Part shown: piece by piece, positions 18,817 to 32,600 of the stretch
Layout of the letters: each line of letters begins with the position of its first letter
Position numbering within the stretch: position 1 is the stretch's first letter
NCBI GenBank assembly: GCA_964019165.1
Contig: OZ025272.1
Span: 1,643,128 to 1,707,127 of the forward strand
Reading direction: 5' to 3'
DNA from: Mastigias papua
Lineage: Eukaryota; Cnidaria; Scyphozoa; Rhizostomeae; Mastigiidae
Length of the DNA: 64,000 nt
Position numbers and translations under genes: made by a program
Notes under the pieces: model-generated
Seen by the model: only the letters and a program-made list of their open reading frames with translations
What the model was told of the DNA's origin: nothing
Databases searched by the model: none

Positions 18817-20601
18817 TTACAGATGCATGATGGGAATGGAAGCAGCGGACTGTAAAAAAGTCCCACGATCCAACCCGGCTGTCAGTCACATCTCCACAGT
18901 GTCTTTGTTTTCGTACTTCACTCAAAATGAAGAAAACAAATTCCTACCTAATCATCAACCTCCAACGTCTTCACTTGTAATGTCCCTTTATATGTTCTTA
19001 CAATTCATTGAATCTTTCACATATTCCTTAATAATATTGACAATAGAATACTGACAATAGAAAGATTAGAATTTGAAGACATCTGCTATGTCCGGTCAAC
19101 TTGACTTGACAATTCTCTTACCTTTTGTGACCAGTACTCACTACTCTGCTGCAATTGAACAGAGAGCTGTGAAGAAAGAGAACTAAAGTTATGCAGAGCA
19201 ACAACGACAACAATGAAGAACATTGTGAAAGATATGACGATCAACTATGAAAACAATAAAGAAACAATCGTTGAAAATATTAAGAAATAGTATGATAGAA
19301 ACGAAGGAGAAATCATGAAAGCAATGAACAATGTTAAAAAAAGCAAGAAATATGCATTGTAAAAGCATAAGTTAAATCGACAAGCGACAGCTAGTGTTGT
19401 GTATTCTCAATGGCCTAAATTTGGTGAGGTAATTAAAAATATTTAGATAACATAGTTTCATAAAAACATCAAAGATGAGATTGTGAAACAATAGTCAAGG
19501 AAATTGTATAACTCAGGAGCGGATCTAATCAGTGTCTTGAAAGCAGTGAATATGTATTGCTCGATAAACCGCGATAGAGATTGCAAAGGAAGTCTAGATT
19601 AACGACACAAGGGCGGATATTGTTTGTGTACAGAAAAGAATTAGCCTCTATTGCAACATAAACACTTATAAGCAGTTGCTGTTAACTGTCAAAAGAAAGT
19701 TAGGAATCTTCTTAAAAGAATTAAAAAAAAACACTAGATAATTTTATATTGATCAAACAAACTATCGCAAATGTTTGCTATGATTACAATCAAAATCAGC
19801 GAAGTGAAAGAGAATACAAGAGATGACAGAGGAAACTAAAACTGCTGAGAAATTATCAAAAATCAACACTTCATCTCACCTCTCCAACGCGTTGTATCCA
19901 ATATGACTTATCGAGGGCCTCTGGAGAGGAGACTCCGGCTTTTTCTAGCTCTTTTGTGACGGCTGGTCCCAGCTGTACAAAAATACAAACTCAAAATAGT
20001 CCAAAGACATAAGCATAGATTCATTGCAAAAAATGAAAGCGACATGGGCTCATGATTTTCACTAAATATCTGCAACTTCAATACAATCATCTCTTCACAC
20101 ATCCAACAAGGAGAGTACATTTGCTAAGATGGTACAATAAACCGTAAAGTGTTCTGTGCGCAATGTTGCATCCGAATGAAGCTCCAACGAAACGCATTTC
20201 ATAGATACCAAACAATACAGTATGCGTGATCGGCGTGATTTTTCTAATGATAGTTCATACTTGCACGACAAAGTAACTCCTCTAATAATCATCTTGAGTG
20301 GGAGCTAACTTAGAATTAATAGGCGGGGGATGGAATAAAATGTCCTCGGTGGTACTCAAGAGTATATGATATCTTTGAAATCAATGACACACTCACTCGA
20401 GTGAGTATCTAAATTCTACAAGACATCAATCGCCAAACAGGCCGAGAATTTGGTCGCCTGACAAGAACAGTAACTATATCAAATTAATACATAACATCAC
20501 ATTTAAGCAGGACCCACCTTGTCACGTCTGCTTGCTGGCCCAGAATAGCTTCGATCATTGTTGCTGACATAGCTTGTGTCAATCAGACCATACGAATCAT
20601 T
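18817..20601 (-). CDS. Coiled-coil gene exons 67-70 (C-terminus)
   Basis: Exons 20601-20518 (84), 19972-19880 (93), 19166-19122 (45) and a tentative last exon 18849-18817 (33, ending TAA), all phase 0. The 84-bp exon here is not coiled coil but Ser/Asn/Tyr-rich (DTSYVSNNDRSYSG), a probable flexible region. Then ALDKSYWIQRVGELS and QQSSEYWSQK, two similar aromatic YW motifs, form a short distinct C-terminal segment. The last exon rests only on a good acceptor (GACTTTTTTACAG) followed by an 11-codon frame; an alternative last exon could start near 18795 and stop at 18656. Confidence 0.6.
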
Positions 20602-23600
20602 CTAAACGATAATTTGAAATAGAATAATAACAACTCTTTTAATTGCTAATAGGAGAAATGATGGACTGAGCTAAAATAAAAGAGATCAGAGAGTAAAAGT
20701 AAAATAGAACTTGTGGAAAACTGATGCAAGAACTGTCAGGTCGCATACAGTAGAAATCCGCATATAAAACAATCATTTTTAAGAAATGACAGCCTGAAGC
20801 GGTATACTCTGATGTCACTAACTTAAGACCATTTTAGTTTAAAAACTAGTTTCATATAACTTGATTTCATTCTTTATTTACTGGGAAAGAAATCCAGCCT
20901 GTTTATTGGTCCACCCATTTCATGTATGCTCCAAAAACACAACATACATAGCTGTGATAAGAGCATGTATCCTAATTAACTGAACTGCCTCATCGTACAA
21001 CAGCATGAACAGGCTTATTTCAATATCACATATAGGTCTTTATACGCGGGTTTTTACTGCATTACGCAAAAAAAATAACATTCTATAAAAACAGCCGTTG
21101 TAGGTCATATATATGATCGATACAGTAGGACGTGCCAGGTAGAGAGGATGCACCAAGGGCTGCAAACTTTGTAAGGCAGGGAGGTCAGTTCCATTCCTTG
21201 CCACCTTTATCTCCCGATTGATGTCACCAGGTAGCCATTGCTGCTGGGGGGAGAGCAGTAATTGAGGGTGCAAACTATAGCCCACCTGGAAACAACGATC
21301 TCGCACACAAAAAGGCAAGACTTCTAACCACTGAAGTACTCGTCTACGAATTATGCATAAAACGCAAAATTGATCTATAGGAAATATTAAGTTGGATTGC
21401 TGGATTCCTATCATTGGGATGAATCAAACCTAAAGCCATACGATAGGCACGTAAGTATCAGGGACCCAATTCACATATGCAACTGTGGCTTGACATGTTC
21501 TGTATGAAGAGGCACGAACATGTGCTCACATTAATGAGTCAACAGTTGCTCGACATTTACAAGTTTCGAGCACGACATCGGAAAGAATGAGTGTGCTGGA
21601 AGTGGCTGAAATAGGGAAGAAGAGTGAATGAAGATGCAAAAATATTAGTAAATAGACGAGTGTTTGAGTACATGAATGAATGACAGAATGAATAAATAAG
21701 TAAAGAATGACTGAATGAATGAATTAAGAACTGAATGAATGTATTCAGAACTGAATGAATGAAGAAATTAAAGACAGATTGAATGAATGAATGAATTAAT
21801 TAATTAATTAATGAAAATAAATAAGTGACAGAAAAGATGAAAGAATGAATGAATGGATGGAGGGATAGATGAATGAATGAATGAATGAATGAATGAATGA
21901 GTGAATGAATGAATAAATGAATGAATAAATGAGTGAATAGGCAAATGAGTGAGAAAGTGAGCAATGTACCTAGTGAAGAGAGCAAGAAGTGCGTCAGCAG
22001 TTGTGAATTGGGAACTGAGCAAAGATGACACCAGAGAAGGTCAAAACTGTTGAAAGGTTACCTGCACAAAGAATTCAAAACAGATACAGTTCAAGTAAAA
22101 CTATACAAATGAGAGCGAAGTTGGTTCATAATATTTCCATGATATGGAAATACCTTGCGTAGCTCTTTGTCATTATATTTACTGGTGTCCAACTCGCTCC
22201 TCAAGCTTTCTATGTTCTGTTCACGTGCTCTCAGCTGTGTTTGCAGTCGCTATACAAGTGAGAAAACAAGCCGTTTAATCAACGTGAACATTTGACGGAA
22301 TAATCGTTGACGCAAGAAAGAGGCTAGAAAACAGACAACAAGACAAAAGCTCGATACATTAACTCTAAAATCAAGCTATGCTGAGAGAAAAACAAACCAA
22401 GTAGGGGTTGTTCTTGAGATACAAATATCCTACTGGACATATGAAGAGAGGAAACCAAACTTAACACTCAAACATTCCTATTCGTTGTATTGCGATGATG
22501 AAAGAACAAGATCAGTCGTATAGTTATTAGCTAAGACATAGGGATACAAGGTAAAAGATTCTATGTTGTCAGTGCCATTCCGCGTTCTATCCCGCGTTCG
22601 GCATTCCGTCCCACGCTATATGAGATAAGAATGAACTACCTTACGAGCAGCAACTTCGCGATCAAGCAGTGCCCGTTGCCGAAGATTTTCTTTGCTCATC
22701 TGATTCAGCTGAAACAATATAAAAAAATACAGATATATAATAAAAGACAAAAATATTGCAAGATATATCAACTTTGGGGCTATATTTCTGAATTTTATTG
22801 ATATTTATGTTATTTCTTAGTAAACAATTGTCATCATTAGTATCAAAGTATTTTCAATTGGTGGGCATCTTATTGTAAACTAATTCAAGTCAACTATTTA
22901 CAATACTACGAAAAAAGACATTTCCAAATTTGGCTTCGAATCTTCAACATATCCTTTCTTCACAGTTCACTGTAGGTCTCTCTCTCTCATTTGCAAGAGT
23001 GCCCATATGAGTTTTGATCAACCTTTTCAATATCGCTGTTGACTTTGCTTTTCGGATGTCATCTAAAGAGTGTCTCAAATGAGAACAACTCTAAATTGCA
23101 CATTGAGATCATTATCCAAAATTCTTACTGCTCTCTTGTGAGTAAAACCTTATTACCAGATGTCCTCTGTCTTTTATAGAAGCTCCAAATATGTAATGAA
23201 ACTAAGTTCTAAAAAGCCACCAAAGTCAGAGATCACTTACTTGCGTGTGAAGCTGTTGAACTGTGTCCACATTCGTTTTAAGCCTGCTGTGAAGGTCATC
23301 TATCGTGGCTGACTTATTGCCTCGTTCTGAATCCAACTCGGTTCTTCAAACAAATGCAGATATCATCAAACGAATCTGATACTGTATTCCGTTTGAAAAA
23401 ACTGTCTACTTAAATCATGAAATATACTGAAAAGGAAGGGCTACAAGTTGCCCAACTGAAAATTAATATTTTTTCAATTCTGATTAAATCAAGCTTAGAA
23501 ATTGCCAAAGAACTGCTGCAAAAAATTCTAAATAACAGACAGAAAAGTCATGTTGGGATAGGGCTTGTTGACAGCTTGGAAAAACTATTCAGAACTCACT

Positions 23601-26600
23601 TTAGGAAAGAAAAACTCTGCGATAGGATTCCCTAATAAGTTTCAAGAGAATAAATATCAAGGTTAGTTAAGCCGATCGATTTCTGTCTCACGCGTTACCT
23701 ACAAATGAGATATTGGATTCCTAAATCACATACTCAATTTCATTCAATCTGCTCCTCAGTTGCTGGATGATAACTTGTTGCTGCGCAGAATGCGAGCGTA
23801 TCGCCTAAAAATTTGAAAGCAAAATTAGAGTGTAATTAACAGAGAATAAACTTAACAATGACAATCAAAAATAATATTACTAAGAGGTGGAGAGAGTGAC
23901 AGGAATAAAAAAAGTATCATGAATGCACTAGCCTATTGAAGCCAAGCATCGATTCTCACATTTAAGAGAAACTGTCGTTCATGGGGCAAAATTTGCGTGA
24001 CTAAACAAAGTCCAGTGACAACAGAATGCTATTCCCGTACCTGATACTTCTCTGATTCGACTCTTTTCTCCTCTACAACAAAAATCCATTGTACTCACAT
24101 GAAAAAGCATTAATGAATAGTTTACAGTAAGCCAGTTAACTAGTCTTTTAACTGAATATAAAAATAGGGAGGGGGAGTAAAAGAAGCAATGGAAGATGTC
24201 AACGTCAACAGAGTAAGTGCGCAAGAAGGGAAAAGATGAGAAACAAAGAAAGAACTTAAAACTTCACAGAAAAACCAGCTAAAATGAAAGCCTGCGGGAA
24301 AACATGTACAAAATATGGACTTTGATAGTAATAAACAAGTAAATTGATGTTCATCTCATATGAATGCAATAATCATCGAGTCTTCATACACCATAGACCA
24401 CCGTTGTAACATCCTGGCTCACATAAAGAGAACATTATCACACTGAATGCTACATTGCATAGTAGTGAATTTTCAACAGTCTTATTAACGTATAAAAACA
24501 TACAGAACAAGCGACTGGAAAGGAATGATTTGCAAATAGCTTATTTTCTAAGCAAAGAAACAAGGATGATTAATATAGCTACAAAAAGGTCACTGACTCT
24601 TGAAACAGTGTGAATAAAATCAAAGAGGTTGTTACCTAGTTCTCCTCGTAGCCTATCGTTAGTTTCCTTAAGTCTTTCATTTGTTTCTGATAACAACCTA
24701 AGATGAAAATAAATCTAAATTTACTTAAATTTCCACGAGGACAAGAATTTAAATAGAACAAAATCAGCAAAGTGGACAAAAATGCTTTTAATATCGTGGT
24801 ACCAAACTATGGAATAATCTTACAAAAAAAGACTCTAAACAGGCAGGCCCTTTATATGGTTTTAAACAACTGTTTTGATTTGTGCAAATTCTATCTCATT
24901 TTACTTGTTACCTTTTTACTGCTACTGTTTCCTTCAATTTACTCTTGCACGTATACGTAACTAAGAGTTGTGTATTGGTTTTTAATTAAATTAGTATGTT
25001 TCTTATTTTGTATCTATTTTGATGGAGGGCCCCTTGAACATCAGCTTTAAGGCTGAAGGACATCTCTCCTTGGATATCTCAAATGAAATGAAATGAAATA
25101 GAAAAGTAGAATAAACATACACACGGATGCACACTCATGTACACGCATACGGGTACAAATATATTCGCATAGAAAGGCATTAAATCACACAAACTAATTA
25201 AGGAAGCGCACTCTCTCTCAGCTTCAAGGGATGCGATGCTACTGTTCTGGTCCCTATAAAACAACAATAAATTCATTTTTAATAAAATAGCAAAAACTTG
25301 CCACTCATTCTAATTACACTTAAAACACATCTATAACAAGAAGCAGAACTTTGATGTGGTTATCGGTCGTTGCCAATATACCTATAATTCAGGGAATTTC
25401 AATCATAAAAGCACCAAGCTGTAATTTTCGATATTTTCAAATTTAAGGACAGGCATAAGAGTAGAGAAACAAACTAAAATAGGAAATATTTAGTATGTTT
25501 GTTTAAAGAAACTAATGCAATATGATGCAAGTCAAGAAATGACAAGAGCTACTAGTGCCCAAGAAATCATTGAAATTACGGCGTGCTACCAGATAAGCCA
25601 AAGTTTTTATACGAACTCTTATTGGGCAAACATCAACATACAGTCAGCGAAACAGGGATATTTTCTGATTACAGAGCTGTTCTGCGCTGAAAATAGCATT
25701 CTCGTATGGAATATCTTAATCTGATAAGAAGTACACTTTGAATCAGGATATACGTAGGAGCGAAATAATAAGACATTATATACCATATATATGAACATAT
25801 TCTTGTTAAGAGGACAAAGCTAGTTGTATGGAGATTTGTATTAAATAATGAGAAAAATGCAAACTAAAATAGTTCTAAATTTTCATCCAATGTGTTAAAC
25901 ATTGGCTGCGATATCAATAGATGGGGAAAAGAGATCAAGATGGAGAGAAAAGGAAGGAAAAGTAAGAAGAGAATGAATGAGACATAAAGAGAACATCAAT
26001 CCTATCTCTTTGTATGTCCACAGTAGATTTCTACACTGCATACCTTAATTTGGCAGCAATTTTGGAGTTTCCCTCTCTAGAAACAAAACAACCAATCACA
26101 TAAGTGCACGCGAAATGGAAAAAAAATTCTCATAAAACTTATGGTAATAAATATATAGCATACACATAGATTGAATAAGTCTTAGCTACTAAAAATCTAG
26201 CCTAAGTTTTTCTGAGATAAAACAGTGTTTCTATCAGTTTCCTTCGAAGAAGTCTTCTGAGGCGTAATGGCAACATATTTGAAGCATCTGATAAATGCGT
26301 GGAAGCTCATAATGGATTTGTTTACATACCATTCACAAGCAAGCCAGGAAACCAATATGTCTTAGAAAGATTAATTTATCTCTTCGAACCACAATGAAAA
26401 TAGCATTGCATACATTTTTTAACTAGCTGAGCACATTGCATTTAATGGCAATTGAATACTAATTCTTGGCACACCACTTTAAATTAACACACTATTGCCG
26501 AAAGTGAGTGACTAGTGAGTGACGTAAAAAATTCAATAACCCGAGGCTTCTGAAAATGATAAGATAATTCTTGCAACGTCACTTTCAAACTCTCTTAGTC

Positions 26601-29600
26601 ATTAATCTCTTGTCTTTTGTAATATTTCTACATATTGATATTATCACTCACTTGTCCTATAATTTATATAGTGCTCAGAAAACCAACAAAACTTTCATTA
26701 CAAAAAGTGCACACGGAACAGAATGCGGAATAAACAAGCATATTTTAAGAAATAAAAAACAAGTCTTGTACTCCAACCTCTGTTCTTGCACCCAAGTATT
26801 AACATTCTCAACAACAGCCTCACTTTCACGGGTCAAGCGATCACTGTTCGTTCTAGCATCATTCAGTTCTTTCCTTGTGTCTTGAAGCTATAAAGAAATA
26901 CAACATTTCATCACTTAGGCATGGGAAAACAGAATGTTATTCAGATAAACAGCAGCCATTTTTTAAACATTTGCTCTGATTATTCTCAAAGCTAGATGTT
27001 CGGTTTGCTGTTGCTAAACAAGTAAAATTAACGACAAAAACAAACCTCCTGATATATACGATTGTTTTTGTTTGATGATGATTTAAGCTCTTGTCTTAAT
27101 CTGTCCACCTAACAAACAACAAAAGCAAGTAAATTTGCTAAAATTATACACTCATCATAGATAAAAATTTCCTCTTAAAGATTCAGAAAACTGTTAAAAT
27201 GCCATAGTAACAGATTGAAAAAAAACAAATTAAAATTTGACTACCACCAACTCCCACTTGATACATTAAACCAGCTGATATTTAAAGTTTTCATGAGCAT
27301 AACATTCAGAAATTGCAACCAATAAACTGCAGTACACTGGCTAGAGTTGTACTTAAAACCTAATCTTATTCTAGCAAAACATGACCCAATTGCTATATTA
27401 ATTTTTATTGTACAGGCCATTAATTTCATAATGAAGATTAAAATTTTTTATTACTTCCTTAAATAATGACAATATTGTAGCATATTTTCATCTCAAATCT
27501 TAGAAACATTTGACAAAATAAGTCTGCTCCCTGTATTTTTTCCTAAACAATTGCAAATCCTTGAAGAAGGATCAGTTCTCTCTTGTCCACGTGTAACAAT
27601 TATCTAAAGATAAACCTGCAGTAAAGGCGATGGAAATCTACTTTGAAAGATCAGACGGAAGGCTTTAGAGGCAGAAAAAGAGAGACAACCATAAAGATAA
27701 TAAACCAGGGCAGCACCAGAATGAAGATTATTGACGAGGAACTTCCTTTCCAAGTTATGAAATGAAATAAAAACTTTGAATGCACAAGATGAATAGCAAA
27801 AGACTTAATAATTGGAGAGACATCTTACATGTGGCTCACAGAGCAACATATGATGAAATGATATGACATTTTCCTGCCACAAATGAGGGACAACAACCAC
27901 ATTTGTATAATGTATTGTACAATGTTTTGAGTTTGGAGCAGAACCAATAGGATCTGAGCTTGACTCGTTAGCACTATTTCAAGGCTGCCCTCTAGATCAA
28001 ATAACGTTCTAATTGAAACAGTAATTTAGATAGTACAAGTCATATGCACCTCCTCTTCCCTCAGCTTCAGTTTCTCTTGAACGGATGCAAAATCGGTTTT
28101 TAGGGTGATGATCTGCTCGTCTCGTTTTGTCAGATCCTTATTTGTCCTTTTAGCTCTTTCATGCCCAGCGGACAGTTGTTCCTTCATTTCCGTCATGGTG
28201 GTCGCAACTGATGATAGCTACAAAGCACAAATCATAGAAAAAATAAAGAATGAATCTCTGTTGTCTTTCTAGGCCATAGAATGGATTTTTGTGATGTTTG
28301 AATAGCAAACTTATGACTTAGCCACAAGGCAGGGGCAAAAATACAAATAGAGGGTGTAGTAATAAAAACTTTGATTAGCAGTACTAATTTCTTCTATTAT
28401 GCTATACTGCAATTTCTATTGTTAACAATCTGTGAAGGGCCTGAGAGGTACTGTAGACACCAAAGACTTCGCCTTTGTCTTCTACAAAACTCTGTAACAA
28501 ACTGAGTTAAAAGCATCACAAACTGATAACTCCCTAGAGGTAAGAATCGAATGACAGTACCTCTTCAGTCGCATTTCTCGTTTTCTCTTGAGATTTTTTC
28601 AATTCTGATTTCAGCTTCTTCACTTTCTCATCGTATGTCACGAACTGGAAATAAAAAGAGGAGCATTTAGTCAATCGAATTTACAAGCTTCGATGAAGTA
28701 AGAAAGAACACTCTATCAGAATAGCTTAACTCTTAAAGTGAAAGCCAGAGACTCGCCCATTGCTGATGACTGATAAAAATACTCTTGATTTCCGTTCAAA
28801 ATGTGATAGACTAAAGAAATTTCAACGTGACAACTACGACGTTGCCGACATTTCTCAGTGTGGCCTAAGAGCTGCACAATGTAGTAACAATGTCTAATCT
28901 GAAGATAAAAAAAAGATACAAATGTGCTTTGTATCTAGATATAAACTTTTTGATAATTTTGCAACATTGCAAACTTCTATTACTCCTTAACCACTCCACA
29001 AATCACTTGGTCATTGCTAACCAAAACCCATACCCGTTTCCTAACAATAATGAGACATAGCACGAAAAAGCGGACACATTCTTTTAGCATACTGAAAGCT
29101 TTTTTCGTCCGACACTCGTCAGAGTATGAAACGTCGGATAACGACCGAAAGGTGAACCGAAATATATAGCCAGATGCGGGTGCACGTGATATGATGAATA
29201 ATGCGTCTATTTGGCACTATGATTGGCCAATTAGCAACTATTCACCATTGTTTACTTGAAGAGTCCAAGTGAAAAAACGAACTCTTTTTGTTTACACAAG
29301 ACTGGGTTTTGAGTCTTAATGTAAACTGATTCCAAAACACCTAAATGAAAGGACGATCATGCTTGCCCAATGATCCGAAAATTATCGTCTGTATATGTTT
29401 TGGCGCATTCTGGATTTGTAATAAGATGTTGTCCTATGGCCGAATCACTTTTCATTTTAGAATTAGAGTTTTTACACATACGAGGTGGCTGTTCTCTTGT
29501 TGTAGTGTTTTTCATCCTGATGCTCGTGGGTACATGTTGTTTTATTCTATCTGCTAAAACATGTTATCCGACGTTTCATACTCTGACGAGTGTCGGGCAA

Positions 29601-32600
29601 AAAAAGCTTTCAGTATGCTAAAAGAATGTTTCCGCTTTTTCGTGCTATAGTGAAGTTCTGTAGTACCAACAGACTTTTCAAATAAAGAGACAAGGTACTA
29701 AAGCTTTCACGAAACGAATAATCTAATAGGAGAGAGCTATAAAGGAACCTGTTGCTCCAGAGCTTGTTTCTTCTGCTTGAAAGATGAAATCTCACTTTTA
29801 TATGAGGCTATTTCTTTCGATTTTGATGATAGCTGTAGATATACACATGGGATCAAAAAGTTAAAACTACGTACACAAGATGCAAGAGCAAAGAAAGAAA
29901 AAGAATGAAAAATAAAAACAAATAAAAGAACAAATTTAAGAACAATAAAAACTGTGTATGGAAAATACCACTCCATAATATCATTCATACACTATATATA
30001 GTTCATATTTAGTTCATACACTATATTTAATTTACCATCACTTTCTTATTGTTTAAAGCTAAACAATGAAAATGTAACTAGGCATCGCTGTAACTACATA
30101 CATATTACTTGGCACAAATGGCATTGAAAGCTTTGAACACAGCTCTTAAATAAAATCAAGGGTGGAAGAAATAGGTCACCTTTTTCAAGTAATAGATTCC
30201 ATTATTTTAAAGATGAATAAAAATATCTTGTAAGCAGTACTACAATGTTCTATTCTTCGCAAATGAGTAGTACTATTCAAGGGCTAAAAATTACGAAATT
30301 TTGACCGTCGGAGCTTTTTATAGCCTTTTTAAGAGCGCAAAATCGCATAATCTATATAAATCTGAATGCTTCGAAAAATATTTGCTTTTCAACCTCTCTA
30401 GACCGCCGGACATTTTTCTTTTAGTTTAAGCTCGATATTGTTGGCAGTTTCCTTAATTTTGTCGAAAATATTCTATGTCCGACGGCTCTTTACAGCTCTA
30501 TTATTGAAACATCTGTTTTTTCAGACTTCTATGCAAGACCATCGCTAATTAAGTCTAATTCTAAAACATCATCAGTCAAAATGGTCATGAGTTAAGTAAG
30601 CGGACAAAATTCTAAATCTTAAGTAAAGGTACATATGTTAAAACGCACCTGTTCCATACACTCGCGTAAATTGCCCTGTACACCGGACAACTGCACCTTC
30701 AGAGTTTGATTTTCTTGCTCATGATTCGCAATCTAAAAATGGTGATTTAATTTTGGCATATATAACTCCATGCAAGGAAAACAATCGACCAGAGCCTAGG
30801 CTGCGAATGATGAAAGGGTGAATCAAGAGCTAGTAGTATAAATGGTCCACATGCGAAGTCAATAAAAAATATGTTTACTGTGAAAGAAACTGGCTAAAAT
30901 GCTCCATTTTGAAATCTTTTAAGGGAGAATCAAGAAAATCTGGCACCTTAATTTAAAAAGTATCTCACAACTAAAAACCTGCAAAGAAAAATGTCATACA
31001 TTGAACACTAGATAGCTATTGTTATGTTAATCAAATGAAAGAATTAACTATAAACTATAAACAGATGAAAAAGCAAACTAAAAGAGCCAAGAAGATATCA
31101 TTCATTACCAAATAACTAAAAGATGCTTACATTTGCTTGGAGAACTCTCCCCTTTTCCTTCACTTTACTCAACTCTCCTTGCAATTGTTGCACGACCTCA
31201 TCATGCCTTGCGATCTGTTGTTAGTTAAACAGCAAACTCGATATAATAAGCATAAGTTGTAAAACATGATCTGATCTGTAGGTCAGTCAGACAATTAACA
31301 AGCTTTTCAACTGCACTCATAGGAAAACAAAAAGCTTCATTTGATTGGTGTACATCCTAAAGAAGACACCCAGTACACTTAAAAGGCGCAACTTCATTGA
31401 ATTCATTAATTTTGGGAGCATTTTGCCTTCCCTTAATGAAACGGGTAATAAATAAATATTGCAAGGGGAAAGTGCGAGAAAATGACTGACCCGAGTGGGA
31501 TTCGAACTCACGATCCTGGATTTTGTACATCAAATGTTCTATCACTGAACCATCGGATCATACTTTCAAATCGTTGCTCAAGGGTAAGTCATTTGCTAGC
31601 ACTGTACGAGTGTCACAGGTTTGACAGCCGCTCGAGTTAGCTATTTCTCACATATTTACTTTACAATCTTTTAGTGAATAAGTAGAATTATACACTCACT
31701 TCACTATTCTGGTTTGAGATTTTTCTTGTTGCACCTTGGAGGTCAGCACGAATGACTCTAACTTCGCCATCTTTCGTAGCCAACTGTAATCAACTCGTGA
31801 CTGATTAGTTACAGGAATCTCATTTTGCCGTCAATATAATAGTTTATCAGTTAAACTTGAAAATGGATAGTTATCAACACAACATTTAAAACAAGTTGCT
31901 TGGTCATTCATAAGTTGTAATGTTAATTGATGCTTCGTATAGTTTCGATTCTAAAGAGTATCAGAAAGTAGGCGGTATAAGAGAACGTAATTAGTGAGAA
32001 AAATAAATACAAAAAGAAGCAGATGATTTTAGATAATATCTACCTCTTCTAATAGACTTCGATTCTTTTGTAAACACGCTGTCAACTCCTCTTTTAGCTG
32101 CATGTTGGAATTTTCCTTTTCTTTCACCTAGATGACAAGATGTGTAATAGATAAAGTCCTTCCTTACAATTTGCTGGCAAGCATTAATGCAACACTAAAA
32201 GTAAACAAAACGGGAGAACTTCAAAGCCACATTGTATACCTGGATTTTCAAATCGGCATTATTCTCTTTCAAATTTATAATCGAGTTTGCCTGTTCAGCG
32301 TTGACACCTTGAAGTTGACGAACCTAGATTATCAATTCATAACATTAACGGAAAGCATAACTATCAATGTCATCACTGTCGTCTGATAATTTCGTCAAAT
32401 TGCTGGTTAGCTAACTAACCCATTTGCTAGTAGGTTGACTTGCTGGCTAACATACTGGCTGGCTGCACTTACTCACTCACTTACTCACTCACTCACTTAC
32501 TCACTCACTCATCCACCCACTCACTCACTCACTCACTCACTCACTCACTCACTCACTCACTCACTCACCTACTATTAACCAACTAACTCACTGATGTATT

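Noticed and set aside
21040..21414. 124-codon minus-strand frame inside a coiled-coil intron
   Set aside because: No phase 0 splice sites, no coiled-coil pattern and no known domain.
31488..31559. A functional tRNA gene
   Set aside because: Acceptor and D stems pair, but the anticodon stem does not, and the shared non-tRNA tail with a second copy indicates a SINE.
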